Of a DNA stretch of 64,000 nucleotides, positions 27,005 through 37,629 are shown piece after piece (positions within the stretch are counted from its first letter, which is position 1; every line of letters begins with the position of its first letter). The stretch lies in the NCBI GenBank assembly GCA_905221615.1, contig CAJNDT010006154.1:251001-315000 (forward strand). The letters are read 5' to 3'. Under the pieces are notes generated by a model. The model did not search any database. It saw nothing but the letters and a program-made list of their open reading frames with translations, and was not told the origin of the DNA. Source of the DNA: Symbiodinium sp. CCMP2592. Its lineage: Eukaryota > Sar > Dinophyceae > Suessiales > Symbiodiniaceae. Made by a program: the position numbers and the translations under genes.

Positions 27005-29581
27005 CTAAAAGCAGGTCTTCGTAACACTTATCCTCAGGGCTATCCTAGGGCACAAATATATGTATCGTTTGAGGCCGCAGGATTCTTCTAGAAAATCACA
27101 AAGCTCAATCTCCCGTGGTGCAGGCGCTCTTGGAGCAACTTCCACCCTAAGACCCCGAAGCAGAAACCCAAAAGGAGTGGCAGCCAAAGCGTGGCGGCCA
27201 GACTCGTCTTCTTCCGAAGTCTTTCTTCCTTTCTTCAGGATTCCTTCTCCAGGCTTCTGGGGTCCTGCGGTGGACTCCTTGCTCGATCCTAGCAGGTCGC
27301 GGTCCTTCAAGGCATCTATCTCCATATCCTCGATCCCTTTCGGGGGGCGTCTGGAAGAATTCTCTTTCCCCCGGCCTTTGGACCTCCCGCTCAGAGCCCA
27401 CCAGGCGCGCGAAGCGCCCATCAGCTTGATGCTCTTCTTTCCGTTTCCTTTGTACAATCGTGATCCCGATTTGGCTAGATAGGTTTTCCAGCCCCGTTCC
27501 GACCCGGTCCAAGGCGAAACAACGTTGAACCCAACATCCGCCACCAAGACCTCTTCCAACCTCAGGAAAACATCCCCAAAATGAACCTCAAGGTCGACAA
27601 CCCCCGAAACGACGATCGCACCACCCGAGGCGTTGAACAGATTGGCCGTTCGGTCGTACTTCTTGACAACACGAAATCCTGAGAGATGCTTGTCTGAAAC
27701 AATGTGGCAGGTGGCTCCACTATCGACTAGCCACAGGTCCCCAGGAGTAGTCTCGAGGGCCTTGCAGACATGAGCTACGTCGCCGTGCTTCAACACACGG
27801 GATCCTAAGGAGCCCATAGACTCAGAACCTCGACTCTCAGACCTAGGCGACCCTTCGGGTCCTGAACCCGGCTTCGGAACTACAAGGGCGGACGGCTCAG
27901 GTCTCTCAGGCTGGCTCAGAACACGGCGTTCCGAAGAAGAGGGCTCCGAAGAACCACGCCCAGGACAGGAAAACCTCATCGCCATCACTGTGGCGCTTCC
28001 TCCCGACTCGGCCTCGGACTCCGGCTCTGTCAAGGAGCGTCCCTTTCCAGGCTGTCCCTTCTTCTTTTTCTTCTGCTTCTTGCCTTTGTCCTTTCCTTTG
28101 TCGCCTTTTCCTCTGTCGCCCTTGCCCTTCTCGGAACCACGGGGCGTGCCAGATCCCTTGGGAGTCTGGTCGCCTTTGCCTTTCGGCTTTCCTTTGTCTC
28201 CTTTCCCTTTGCCCTTCGGAGCACCACCGCGTTCTTCCTTTTGGCGCTGCCAACACTTGTCGGCTGTGTGTCCCTTCTTCCCGCAGTAGTCGCAAAGCTT
28301 CTCCTGCAAGGCTCGGCCCGAAGACCCAGGGGCCTCACACAGTCGCAGCTGCTCCTCGTAGTAAGTCAGCGTCCTTCGAAGAGCTTCCCAGTTCGAGCTG
28401 GACCCGTGCAGTACCACGTACTGACGCACTTCTGCACCCAAGCTCTGTAACAGGACAGAGCAGCGGTCAGCCTCAGACAGCTGAAGCTCCGGAAAGTTGC
28501 TCAGCTTCGCTTCAGACTTCGAAAACGAATCCTCAAGATGTCGAATCAAGTCGGTGGGCCTCTTCAGATGCCCAACGTGCTGGTACAACTTCAAAGCCTG
28601 TTCTCTCACGAAGACAGCTTCCATCCGCGACACGATGGAGTACTGAGAGGTAATCGTTCTAATCACCTCGTAGCCGCAGGCGCTCTGTCCCTGCCTCTTC
28701 GAGCAGGACCTCAAGAGCTCGCTTCCTTGCTCCCACTTGGCGAGGGATTGCGTCAAGTAGTAGAACAGCTTGGAGCTACGCGCGGCAGTCTCGGGATTCA
28801 AGTCAGCTTGCACAATCTCCTTTTTCACAGGGATACAAAGCTGCAGTTCCCGAACAAACGCTTCTTCCTGCAGGGCAAGCCAGGAACTCAGCGTCTCCAT
28901 AAAGGAGTGCCAAGTCTCTACCTCCTTCATGCGCCCTTTCCCCATGCCTTGATGGTCTATCACCGGAAGGTTCGGCAGATACTTCTCTGCACGGCCTCCA
29001 GCACCAGAGTACCCAGAGGGAGACGGAACTGCCGGAGAAACTGCCGAACTCGCGGCAGAACTGCTCGCGGGAGCAGTGCTCGGCTGGAAGGGGTCCCGAG
29101 TCTTAGCTGCCTCTGCTGCCTGCTTGGCCGCTTCAGCTGCCTCGTGAACTTTCTCTTCCGCTTTGTTCCTTCTCTCTTCCTCCAGATCCATTCTCCGGAG
29201 CATCGTCGCAACGAGCTGCTGGTTCATTGCCATCATCTCTCTCTGCTGACGAAGCAATTCCATCATGAATCCAGGCATCTGCTCAGGCGTAAAACCTGCA
29301 GAACCAGAGCTGCTACTCGGAGCAGCAGCCTTCGGACTCTGAACAGGTGGAGCCGACGGCTTTGGACTTTGCACAGGAGGCACAGTAGCACCAGATGGCG
29401 AACCCGCCGCTGGTACAGAAGGCTGTGCTGCTTGCGGAGGAGCAGGAGCCGGACCTTGCACAGGAGCAAACGGATTCGCTTCCTGCTGAGCAGCCGCTTC
29501 AGGCGCTGCCACAGCTGGTCCTGGACCAAAAAGTTCGAACTCTTCTTCTGCAGTGGTCTCTGGCACAGGGACGTCTGCCAT
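27005..29581 (-). CDS. Gag-protease polyprotein of copia element 2
   Basis: 858 residues. Residues 1-100 are P/A-rich with PPVQSPK repeats; 100-160 form a coiled coil (EEERRNKAEEKVHEAAE); 200-420 are a capsid-like helical region; CDYCGKKGHTADKC at 430-443 is a CCHC zinc knuckle; then a long KGKGDKGK basic nucleocapsid tract. The aspartic protease motif LVDSGATCHIV has its Asp at 620. The final 230 residues are linker sequence, and the last about 20 before the stop read as out-of-element sequence. No integrase or RT follows in frame; downstream is gene D, so the element is truncated or interrupted after protease. The start at 29,581 lies 37 bp inside the primer-binding site, as expected for a 5'-proximal Gag. 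Confidence 0.92.
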   Translation of the reverse strand: MADVPVPETTAEEEFELFGPGPAVAAPEAAAQQEANPFAPVQGPAPAPPQAAQPSVPAAGSPSGATVPPVQSPKPSAPPVQSPKAAAPSSSSGSAGFTPEQMPGFMMELLRQQREMMAMNQQLVATMLRRMDLEEERRNKAEEKVHEAAEAAKQAAEAAKTRDPFQPSTAPASSSAASSAVSPAVPSPSGYSGAGGRAEKYLPNLPVIDHQGMGKGRMKEVETWHSFMETLSSWLALQEEAFVRELQLCIPVKKEIVQADLNPETAARSSKLFYYLTQSLAKWEQGSELLRSCSKRQGQSACGYEVIRTITSQYSIVSRMEAVFVREQALKLYQHVGHLKRPTDLIRHLEDSFSKSEAKLSNFPELQLSEADRCSVLLQSLGAEVRQYVVLHGSSSNWEALRRTLTYYEEQLRLCEAPGSSGRALQEKLCDYCGKKGHTADKCWQRQKEERGGAPKGKGKGDKGKPKGKGDQTPKGSGTPRGSEKGKGDRGKGDKGKDKGKKQKKKKKGQPGKGRSLTEPESEAESGGSATVMAMRFSCPGRGSSEPSSSERRVLSQPERPEPSALVVPKPGSGPEGSPRSESRGSESMGSLGSRVLKHGDVAHVCKALETTPGDLWLVDSGATCHIVSDKHLSGFRVVKKYDRTANLFNASGGAIVVSGVVDLEVHFGDVFLRLEEVLVADVGFNVVSPWTGSERGWKTYLAKSGSRLYKGNGKKSIKLMGASRAWWALSGRSKGRGKENSSRRPPKGIEDMEIDALKDRDLLGSSKESTAGPQKPGEGILKKGRKTSEEDESGRHALAATPFGFLLRGLRVEVAPRAPAPREIELCDFLEESCGLKRYIYLCPRIALRISVTKTCF

Positions 29582-29602
29582 GGCTTTACTAGGAACGCAC
29601 TC

Positions 29603-29617
29603 AGCGCTCCGCTACCA
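29603..29617 (-). promoter_or_regulatory. Primer-binding site of element 2
   Basis: Minus strand TGGTAGCGGAGCGCT directly abuts the LTR end at 29,618. It is complementary to a tRNA 3' end of the form ...CTCCGCTACCA, as expected for an initiator methionine tRNA, the usual copia primer. Element 3 has the same TGGTAGCGGAGC. Confidence 0.85.
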
Positions 29618-30063
29618 TGTGAAAAACGCAGAGCAAGTCTCTTTTCACTCCACGCTTGAGCCAAACACCGAAGTGTTCAGCAAGGTCTCTTGCGGAGTCT
29701 CGCGCAGCAAATTCCGTCTCAACTTTACTAAACAAAGGAGGAATGACTTCTCAGGACTTCTGTCTCACTCAAACAGCAGTGCACAGCCACTCTGTCCCTT
29801 GGCCTGTTCCCACCGGCATGAGCGAGCGAGGGTCGGCGGAAAACAGCAACAGTGTAATCAGAAAAAGCATCTCTAGTGCTTGTAAGCGCTCATCCCGGTC
29901 TTCAAGACAAGTGCAAACATGCTAAAACATGTGTTCGCCATGCAAATGCCTGTTCAAGCTTCCAAAACAACAGTTCAAGGCAAAAAGGATGAAACCCTTT
30001 CTCATGCGCAAAACAAGCATGTCGGTACTCAAGGGCACACCTAAAAGGAGCAAACTTTTCACA
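29618..30063 (-). repeat. 5' LTR of copia element 2 (446 bp)
   Basis: Bounded by short inverted repeats: on the plus strand it opens TGTGAAAA and closes TTTTCACA. The inner edge abuts the primer-binding site. It should contain promoter and polyadenylation signals, which I could not place. The outer 17 bases equal the predicted 3' LTR start of element 1. Just outside (30,064-30,095, minus strand) is a purine-rich CATGAGAGGGGGTGG that looks like a polypurine tract, which is unexpected upstream of a 5' LTR. Confidence 0.85.
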
Positions 30064-30130
30064 TGTTTTGCCACCCCCTCTCATGGGCACCTTAGGCGGG
30101 GCAGTAACAACATACTCATAATGGCTGCCA

Positions 30131-30403
30131 TTGAAAACCAATACTACTACTACCCTGCATTCCTTGCGATCCTTGAATGACGCGGCAGACCGTGCTGCCA
30201 AGGCATGCGTAGCTAGGCGACTTAAAGGGTCACTCAGGGAAAAATGGGTGGCCGAGGCTGCTCGTGTACAAGCGTGGGAGGAGGCCGCTGTCAGAGCCTC
30301 TGCAAAGGCTGCTGAAAGACTCCACTGCTTCCTTGAAAGTCTTCCCCGTGTTGGGACTGACGTTGCTTGTGACGCCAGCTCTCCCCCGGGAGCTGGTGCT
30401 TAG
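30131..30403 (+). pseudogene. Possible C-terminal RNase H fragment of a non-LTR element
   Basis: The frame begins with LNDAADRAAKACVARRL, which resembles the GN(D/E)xADxxAK end of RNase H domains in LINE-type elements. An Ala/Arg-rich helix follows (WVAEAARVQAWEEAAVRASA). No other part of such an element is seen nearby. Weak evidence. Confidence 0.3.
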
Positions 30404-30682
30404 TGCTAGGGTTTTGGCCCGGTTTCCCAACCCTCTTGTGTGCCGGCACTGCCGTGCCCTGGCCTGCTGTGGGGCTGCGGTGAGCACTGCTGTGGTGCTT
30501 GAAAGCTGGAAACCTCTACGTGACGACTCGCAACGGCTGTGGTGGACTGCTGCGCTGCTTTCTAGCTGCTGTGGCCTGGTCGACTGGTTGGAGCCGCTGC
30601 GAGGACTCTTGAGCTCGGACGTCGTCGTGAAACCTGACAGTTTGCTTCGTGTACACTGTAAACAAGTTTGGGGTCAACACCC
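30404..30682. other. Unassigned stretch
   Basis: No gene or repeat recognised between the possible RNase H fragment and the TIR element. Confidence 0.3.
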
Positions 30683-31383
30683 TTGCTCTCTCTGGGGAGG
30701 GTGTTCCAGTTCCCTGTCCTGTGTCGTCTACAGGCCTCGTTTCGAGACATAGGTCAGAATTCGGCACTTCGAAGGCCTATCGATTCTGCAACGTGCGTGC
30801 CGGAGCTCCAGCAATCTCGGGGGCTCAAAAGTGCTTGCAAAGAGCCTCCAAGTGGCTTTAGGGGGCCCCCTAGCCAGCAACTTCGCAGGCCTGCGATTCG
30901 ACAAACAGCACTCGCAGGCTTCTGAGGCTTCTGAGTGGCTTCCTAGCTACTCGCAGACCCACAAAACGTCTTCTTAGTAGCTCGCAGGCCCGAAAAGCGC
31001 CTTCCTTAGCTCGCAGGCCAACAAAGCGCCTTCTTAGTAGCTCGCAGGCCCGAAAAGCGCCTTCTTAGTAGCTCGCAGGCCCGAAAAGCGCCTTCCTAGC
31101 AGCTCGCAGGCCCGAAAAGCGCTTTCCTAGCTCGCAAGCCCGAAAAGCGCCTTCCTTGTAGCTCGCAGGCCAACAAAGCGCCTCCTAACAGCTCGCAGTA
31201 GCTCCGAGGCCTGCGCACGGCCGAATTGCAAGCACTTTGGAGCCCCCAAAATTGTACGTTCTAGTACGTCCAGACCCTCAGATCTGCAGGCCTGTGAAAT
31301 GCCGAATTCTGACCAAGGTCTCGAAACGAGGCCTGTAGACGACACAGGACAGAGAACTGGAACACCCTCCCCAGAGAGAGCAA
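30683..31383. mobile_element. 0.7-kb TIR element, copy 1
   Basis: Ends are imperfect inverted repeats of about 80 bp (30,683-30,765 and 31,298-31,383), outer bases TTGCTCTCTCTGGGGAGG. The interior holds about nine units of a 20-30 bp tandem repeat with core TAGCTCGCAGGCCCGAAAAG and no coding capacity. An almost identical copy lies at 42,006-42,713 in the same orientation. The right flank (31,384-31,586) is shared with the left flank of copy 2, but inverted. A non-autonomous DNA transposon is the simplest reading. Confidence 0.85.
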
Positions 31384-31386
31384 AAG

Positions 31387-31586
31387 CCCCGAAACCTCGA
31401 TTGATATTCTTGCCGGAGAAATATCAGTCGCCATCAATCGCCTGTTTTTGGGGCCCGCAAGCACCGATTTCGACCCCGTCCACGTAAGCGGAAAGCGCGC
31501 GAAGCGAGCTCAATCCCGTTCCTCGGCTCCGGAAGCGCTGTTTACAGCCCGAAGAGCCGATTGATGGAATTGATGGAATTGATGGT
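31387..31586. repeat. Arm sequence shared, inverted, with 41,805-42,005
   Basis: About 200 bp containing the GATTGATATT ... AATATCA dyad and ending in ATTGATGGAATTGATGG repeats. It matches the reverse complement of the left flank of TIR element copy 2 with scattered differences. It also introduces the ATTGATGG word that recurs through 31.5-37.9 kb. Confidence 0.8.
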
Positions 31587-31599
31587 TTTTTGCCGGGGT

Positions 31600-32420
31600 C
31601 GCCGGTCGGAATTTTTTTTGGCTGGGTAGGTATGTTACCGCCGTCTCCTCTACTCCTATTTTCGTGCGCACGCTGAGCCGGGACTCGGTGCCGATGACCG
31701 ACCTTCGAGCGGTAGGCTCCGGGAAGCGGCCCGGCGGTCCAGCGGAGACGAGGGGGTTGCCCGACTGTTTCAGGGCTAACCACCGGCGGTTGTCAGGTTC
31801 GCCGGGACCCCTGAAGACTCTCCGCGCCGGTCCGCGAGGCACCGGGGAGCCCTCCAAGAAATGGGGGGGCTCCGAAGCCTCGCCGCCCCCGCCAGGCCTC
31901 TGTGCGTCTGCAGTCCCCCTCCGAGGGGGGCTGTCGGGGGGCTGTCGGGAACGGAATGCTGCCCGTTTTTTTGCAGCATCTGTGGCCCCCAGTCGGGGCG
32001 TGTGGGGAACGAAACTATGCCCTTTCTTTTGCAGCGCTCTGAACTCGTGTTCTCTATCAAAAACGGGCCTTGTTCAGACCTCCTCGAAGTCGAGGAAGCC
32101 TGAACAACCTCACAGGACGCTCAAAACTCCTCGGCGGCCATTCCGAGTGTCTCCCGGTTTGATTCCGGGGCTCGGTTCCATTCCGGGGCTCGCCCGGTTT
32201 GGCGTCTCCACAAAAAAACGCTCAATTTGATCAAAAAACCGACCGGTGTCACAACTCTTCAGATCTGGCGAATGCTGGCACCCCCGCAAAAAGCGCTCGT
32301 TTGATCGAAAAAATAGGCCGGTGCCACAACTCGTCAAATCTGACGAATGCTGACACCGCCGCAAAAAACGCTCAAGTTGAAGTCAAAAAACATAGACTGC
32401 GGATCTTGTGGCTTTGCACA
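31600..32420. repeat. Non-coding segment with 75-bp tandem repeat
   Basis: No gene seen in 31,600-32,200. At 32,210-32,390 there are about 2.5 units of a 75-bp repeat (AAACGCTC..TTTGATC..CCGGTG.CACAACTC..GATCTG.CGAATGCTG.CA), diverged by about 15 percent. Confidence 0.6.
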
Positions 32421-32425
32421 ATCAC

Positions 32426-33300
32426 TCAAAGCACACTCAAAAGCTCCGAATTGGCCCGCCTTCTCAGGGTCAGACCCTGAACCGAAGCATACGTAATCGC
32501 GCTGCAAAGCCGGGTGTGCTTCAGCAGCTCCGGGCCCGCGAAGCACTGGCCGCTCTCCAGGCGAACCACATCCCCTTCCACCGCTTCCACGGTCAGAAAG
32601 GTGCCCTTCTGCACCTTGCCGCCGGCCCCGATCAATCGCAGCCCCGGCCACACCCTCATGCTCTGCGACGCATTCGTCGGCACGAGCACCAGCAAGGCGT
32701 CGGGCGGCGCGAGCCTGCGATTCTCCCGCTCGTTGATCTGCAAGATGACGAGGCTCACGTCGGGCTCCCCCCGCCTCGGGAAGCGCCGCCGGGCCTCCCG
32801 CACCGCTTCGGCCAGCGGGACCTGCTCAAATCAAGAACTCGAAGATTCGCTCGTCGAAGCGCCATCGCTCCGAGAGCTCGTGGCACCAGCCCCCCGCCAG
32901 ATCGTGCAGCAGCTGGCTGTGCTTCAGCTCCTTGCACACCTCCGCGCCCGCGAAGCTATCTAAGACGGTGGGCAGCTGCCTAAAGTCTCCGAGCAGTACG
33001 AAACGAATCTTCTTGTTCCTGCTCAAGCAGGCAATGTCGGCCCACAGGGGGAGGGGAGTATCTTTATTGCGTCAATTCTTCTATGACCACCCAGGTGGGG
33101 CAGTGGGCCACGGGGTCCTCCACTCGGCGCCACCTCGCCTTCGCTCGGATCGGCTCCGCTTCTATGCCGGCCACCTCCTCGTGGCGATAGATGGGCGTGC
33201 CGTCTCGGTGCGACATCTGCAGCAGCCGCTCCACGGCGGGTCTGTACTTCTCCTGCATCACCAGGCTTAGCGCCTGGCACGTCCGCCAAGGCCTGGCGAA
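32426..33300 (-). pseudogene. PIF1-like superfamily 1 helicase relic
   Basis: Three minus-strand frames carry successive helicase parts: VAHCPTWVVIEELTQ near 33,070-33,110 (motif II, with I-E-E in place of D-E), RFVLLGDFRQLPTVLDSFAG at about 32,940-33,005 (motif III GDFRQLP, typical of PIF1/RecD), then SLVILQINERENRRL, TFLTVEAVEGDVVRL and ITYASVQGLTL at 32,470-32,780 (the late motifs, AITYASCQGLTL-type). Frameshifts near 33,060 and 32,820 break it, and the Walker A region is not seen. Such helicases occur in dinoflagellate gene sets, Helitrons and large DNA elements. A plus-strand integrase fragment begins about 160 bp away. Confidence 0.75.
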
Positions 33301-33408
33301 TCCGCGCCACTGTGACGTACTCGGCCCCCATGATGAAGTCATGAACCGGTGGTGACGGATGTGTTTACCACGGATAGGGCGGGGGGCTGGAGGAGGACCC
33401 GACGGACC

Positions 33409-33792
33409 GCAATGCAACGGCGGTGGTGGATCGAGCCATACAGGGGCGACCACGTGGACGAAGCTACGGAGGCGTACAACGCCCGCCCGCATGCAGCGGT
33501 CACGGTGGCTCCCGAGGATGTGGAGACGAAGCCGGCCGCGAGCTTCAGGGTCTACCAGGATAACGCTCGAAAGTTCAAGCACAACGATGAGTTGACAAGG
33601 AGCCGTCAGCGGCGGCTCGAGGAGGCGGGGGCGTTCCGGGCCCCCACCAATGCCCAGAAGAGCTTCCAGCCCCAGTACAGGGCGGTGCGGGAGGTTTCGA
33701 GCTACGATTCGATGACGGTGCGGGCCACCGATGGTTCGGAGACTCTGCTGAAGCATGCGCTCCCGGTGCCCCGATGGCTCCGCGGAGCCTAA
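33409..33792 (+). pseudogene. Retrovirus-type integrase C-terminal fragment
   Basis: A plus-strand frame with EAYNARPHAAVTVAPEDV, the YNxxPH helix that follows the catalytic Glu of rve integrases, then FRVYQDNARKFKHN and a basic linker, GAFRAP, and a small beta-rich end (YRAVREVSSYDSM) like integrase C-terminal SH3-like folds. The catalytic core D and D residues are missing upstream; the sequence before about 33,440 is not integrase-like. Stop at 33,790. Related integrases are known in dinoflagellate LTR and Maverick-type elements; which type applies here cannot be told. Confidence 0.6.
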
Positions 33793-33899
33793 AGCGCGGC
33801 TGACTCGACGGCTCGTGCCCTTAGCGGTGCGGCAGCTGCGGGATTTCAATCCCGGACCCACGGTACCGCCTCAGACTTGCCACGAGAAGGTACCAAAAC

Positions 33900-34830
33900 A
33901 AAAACTAGGGCCCCCCGACCCCCCCCGGAAAAAACCATCAATTCCATCAATTTCATCAAGCGTCTCTTCTGGGTCGAAATCGTGTTCGAGAGCCCTGCAA
34001 ACGGGCTCCAGGCCGAACTGCGCCCGCTTGGGTTGCCTCGATGTCGCTCCAAAAGTCGAAAAATGGGGCTCCTAGACATCAGAATCGGCCAATTGATGTC
34101 GATTGATATTTTGGCCCGCGAAATATCAATCACCTTTTTAGAGCCCGTAGCGCCCAAAACCCGATTGATGTTACGGAGGGGGAACAACAATCGGCCTCGC
34201 GAGGACCGAATCGAAGACTTCGGTTGCCAAAACTCGCCCCCCGGCGAGGAAGCGAACAACCGAAACACCCAGCAATCACCCTAGAGGCCAAAAGGAGCTA
34301 CAGAAACCCATCAAAGGCCCGATTGATGAAATTGATGGAATTGATGGGTTTGATCCCGTCGCGGGCATCGCGGAGCAAGCAAGTCCTGGACCCGTGGCGC
34401 CGCCCTAGACTTGCCAGGTATGGGGACCGAAAATCCTGCCCCGGACCCTTCCGGAAAAAACCATCAATTTCATCAAGCGTCTCTTCTGGGTCGAAATCGT
34501 GTTCGAGAGCCCTGCAAACGGGCTCCAGGCCGAACTGCGCCCGCTTGGGTTGCCCGCGAAATATCAATCACCTTCTTGGAGCCTGTAACGCCCCAAAACC
34601 CGATTGATGTTACGGAGGGGGAAATATCAATCGGCCTCGCGAGGACCGAATCGGCGACTTCGGTCGCCAAAACTCGCCCCCCGGAGAGGAAGCGAATAAC
34701 CGAAACACCCAGCAATCACCCTGGAGGCCAAAACGAGTCCCAAAACCCATCAAAAGCCCGATTGATGAAATTGATGGAATTGATGGGTTTGATCCCCGTC
34801 GCCGGCATCGCGGAGCAAGCACAGCCCTAT
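33900..34830. repeat. Diverged tandem duplication of a roughly 450-530 bp unit
   Basis: Blocks at 33,924-34,037 and 34,450-34,556 are nearly identical (CATCAATTTCATCAAGCG ... CGCCCGCTTGGGTTGCC). Following blocks 34,117-34,385 and 34,553-34,825 also match, including CCCGATTGATG, ATATCAATC and AATTGATGGGTTTGATCCC. Non-coding; the repeated ATTGATGG word gives spurious IDGIDG-type peptides. Confidence 0.8.
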
Positions 34831-34859
34831 CCAGCGAACCCTTGCGCGCTGCAGGGACG

Positions 34860-36100
34860 ATGCAGGGCAGCCTAGTAGGGATTAGGGTGCTAGGGGTTCG
34901 GGTGCCTGGGTTCGGGAGTTAGGGACAACCGACAAAACAGGAGACAAGACACAGGGGGGGGGGATTTGCAGGGCAGCAGCGGGGGCTAGGGTTCTAGCTA
35001 GGGAGGCTCGGGTGAAGGGTTCGGGTGCTTAGGGGGACAACCGGGGTGAGTCTACGCCGAGGCCACGAAGAGCTCGAGAGACCTGCACAGGTTGGCTTCG
35101 AAAGAGTGCGAAAAAAGGAGGGCTGAAGAGTCCCACCTCGTAGCTCGCGGAGCCGTCACCGCCCCCCTAGAGACGCGCCGGCCAGGATACACAGAGCCGC
35201 TTTTTTTCGGCGCGTGCACACACAGACACACTCACACTCATGCACTCACGGCACTCAGATTGCATCCACGGACCGACATGACACCTCGTTGGCTTTTTTT
35301 TTCACCCCTCTATGCTGTGCAACGTCGGCCGGTCGGCCCCGTCCCCGCGTCCCCTGTGCATCGGGATCTTCCAAGACTGGCCAGACCGGGCCCTAGGTTT
35401 CCGGTCGCCCTCCTTGCCCCGCTCGCGCCGTTTTCCACACATTTAAGGTTTCCAAACAGAGATTGTTTACAAATTTGAAATACTGCTTGTAAGGCAGACT
35501 TAAAGGGTTGTTTTTACTGCATGTGTTGAACCGGCCCCCTAAGTCGCCTAGGCATCTAGATACGATGCTGCCTGACTCCAAGTAATCCAAACAATTGTGC
35601 AAGGAGGGTGGACCATCCGGGCTCATCCGTTGCTCAGGGCGGCGCGGTCGACTGCGTCGGCTCCTTGCCACCGCAGGGCACTCACAGGGCAGCCTAGTAA
35701 GGTTCAGGATTCTGGAGGATTCGGGCGCTGAGGGGCGGGACAAAGGGATAACCGGGACCTGCACGACACCAGAGCTTAATCTAAACGTGGTGTGGCCAGG
35801 AATTAGTGACGTCTTTGCTACAGTCATCTAGTTCACTACAGCAGTGACCTAGATCGCTACTGCTGCCGATCTAAGTGCGCCACTTGCAGCAAAACTGACC
35901 ACACCGAAGCCTGGCATGATGCACATCGCAAACCTTGACATGTGAAACCGAGAGAGACCGTGCAAAAGGATGTGCAGAGCTAGATGGTGCCTGCACAGCA
36001 CTGATTCTCCGATTTCCTTGACAAATCACATCGCCCGGCCTTTCAAGTTCGCTGCCACGGCAAAAAGCCGTAGCAGTCGAGCCTAGCAGTGCAGTGATGC
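34860..36100. other. Unassigned stretch
   Basis: G-rich degenerate AGGG-type tracts at 34,875-35,035, a CACA-type microsatellite at 35,213-35,260, otherwise nothing recognised on either strand. A minus-strand frame at 36,103-36,378 (TFAQVHEAIKQMNPDLKDIA) could be a helical exon but has no family support. Confidence 0.35.
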
Positions 36101-36820
36101 CGTCATGTGGAAGTCAAATGGCTGATCACAGAGCCGAGGGTTGGGCCTGGTGGTGTCCCGACGCAGGACTTCCGATTCGTCTTTGATGCGTCGCCACGCT
36201 CCAGCCTGCCAGAATCGGAGGCTAGGGAAGGATCCAACAGAAAAGGCAGTCTGGGGCTCCGCGCTTCTTGCAAGTAGATGTCGATATGCCTTGGAGCGAT
36301 GTCCTTGAGATCGGGGTTCATCTGCTTGATGGCCTCGTGGACTTGGGCAAATGTCGGGACGGGCAGCAAAGGAAGCATGCCGAGGGCGGGTCTGTTTTCA
36401 AATCGTCCACATTATTGAGTCTCGAGCCTGGGTGGTCCTGCTGACATGCGATGGTCAACTCCACTTGACATGGTGCAGCGAAGATGGCCTGAGGGGACAC
36501 CTGGAACGCCGGCTCGAGCTCTTCCTCGCCCTCAGGGTCTTGACGAGACCTTATCTGCGCAGAGGCGCTGCTCCAAAACGACCGGCAATCGGAATCTTCC
36601 TTGGGCCTCAGCTTGGCGGTGACCGTCCCATCCTGCGCGGCGAGCGGTGTCGAAACTCCCAGCCCCGAACCGCCTCCCGAACCGCCGCCCGAACCATCCC
36701 GCCGTGACCCATCAATTCCATCAATTCCGTCAAGTGGCGGATTCCCCCCGAGTTTTCCACTACAGTGCAAACTGCCTCGACACAAAGGGGAAGGCCCCCA
36801 TCAATTCCATCAATTCCGTC

Positions 36821-37625
36821 AATCGGTTCATTGGGGTCTAAAAACGTGCTTCCAGAGCACAAAAACCGGGCTCGAAGCTGCTTTTGTGTGGGCTCCGTTT
36901 GCGTTGAAGGCGTCAACGAGGTCGAGAAGACGACTTTCGATCCCGAAGAATCGATTGACGGAATTGATGGAATTGATGGTTCTTTCCGGGCCCCCGGGGG
37001 CTTGGAGCAGAGGCCAAAAACAACTCCGGACCCGGGACCAATCGGTTATTGGGGTCTAAAAACGTGCTTCCAGAGCACAAAAACCGGGCTCGAAGCTGCT
37101 TTTGTGTGGGCTCCGTTTGCGTTGAAGGCGTCAACGAGGTCGAGAAGACGACTTTCGATCCCGAAGAATCGATTGACGGAATTGATGGAATTGATGGTTC
37201 TTTCCGGGCCCCCGGGGGCTTGGAGCAGAGGCCAAAAACAACTCCGGACCCGGGACCAATCGGTTATTGGGGTCCAAAAACGTGCTTCCAGAGCACAAAA
37301 AAGGGCTCGAAGCTGCTTTTGTGTGGGCTCCGTTTGCGTTGAAGGCGTCAACGAGGTCGAGAAGACGACTTTCGATCCCGAAGAATCGATTGACGGAATT
37401 GATGGAATTGATGGTTCTTTCCGGGCCCCCGGGGGCTTGGAGCAGAGGCCAAAAACAACTCCGGACCCGGGACCAATCGGTTATTGGGGTCCAAAAACGT
37501 GCTTCCAGAGCACAAAAAAGGGCTCGAAGCTGCTTTTGTGTGGGCTCCGTTTGCGCTGAAGGCGTCAACGAGGTCGAGAAGACGACTTTCGATCCCGAAG
37601 AACCGATTGACGGAATTGATTGATG
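36821..37625 (+). repeat. 218-bp tandem repeat, 3.7 units
   Basis: Units start AATCGGTT at 36,821, 37,040, 37,258 and 37,475; the last is truncated. They differ by only a few bases, so the array is young. Each unit carries the CGATTGACGGAATTGATGG word. It stays open in several frames because the unit lacks stops, which gives false ORFs of up to 264 codons. Confidence 0.95.
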
Positions 37626-37629
37626 GTTT

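Noticed and set aside
28538-29659. 373-residue plus-strand ORF opposite gag-protease of element 2
   Set aside because: Antisense shadow of the well-supported Gag frame; composition mirrors its codons and no domain is recognised.
5636-30063. Elements 1 and 2 as one copia element split by a 14-kb insertion
   Set aside because: Attractive because one has gag-protease and the other integrase-RT, but the LTR sequences agree only over the terminal 17 bp, whereas the two LTRs of one element should match throughout.
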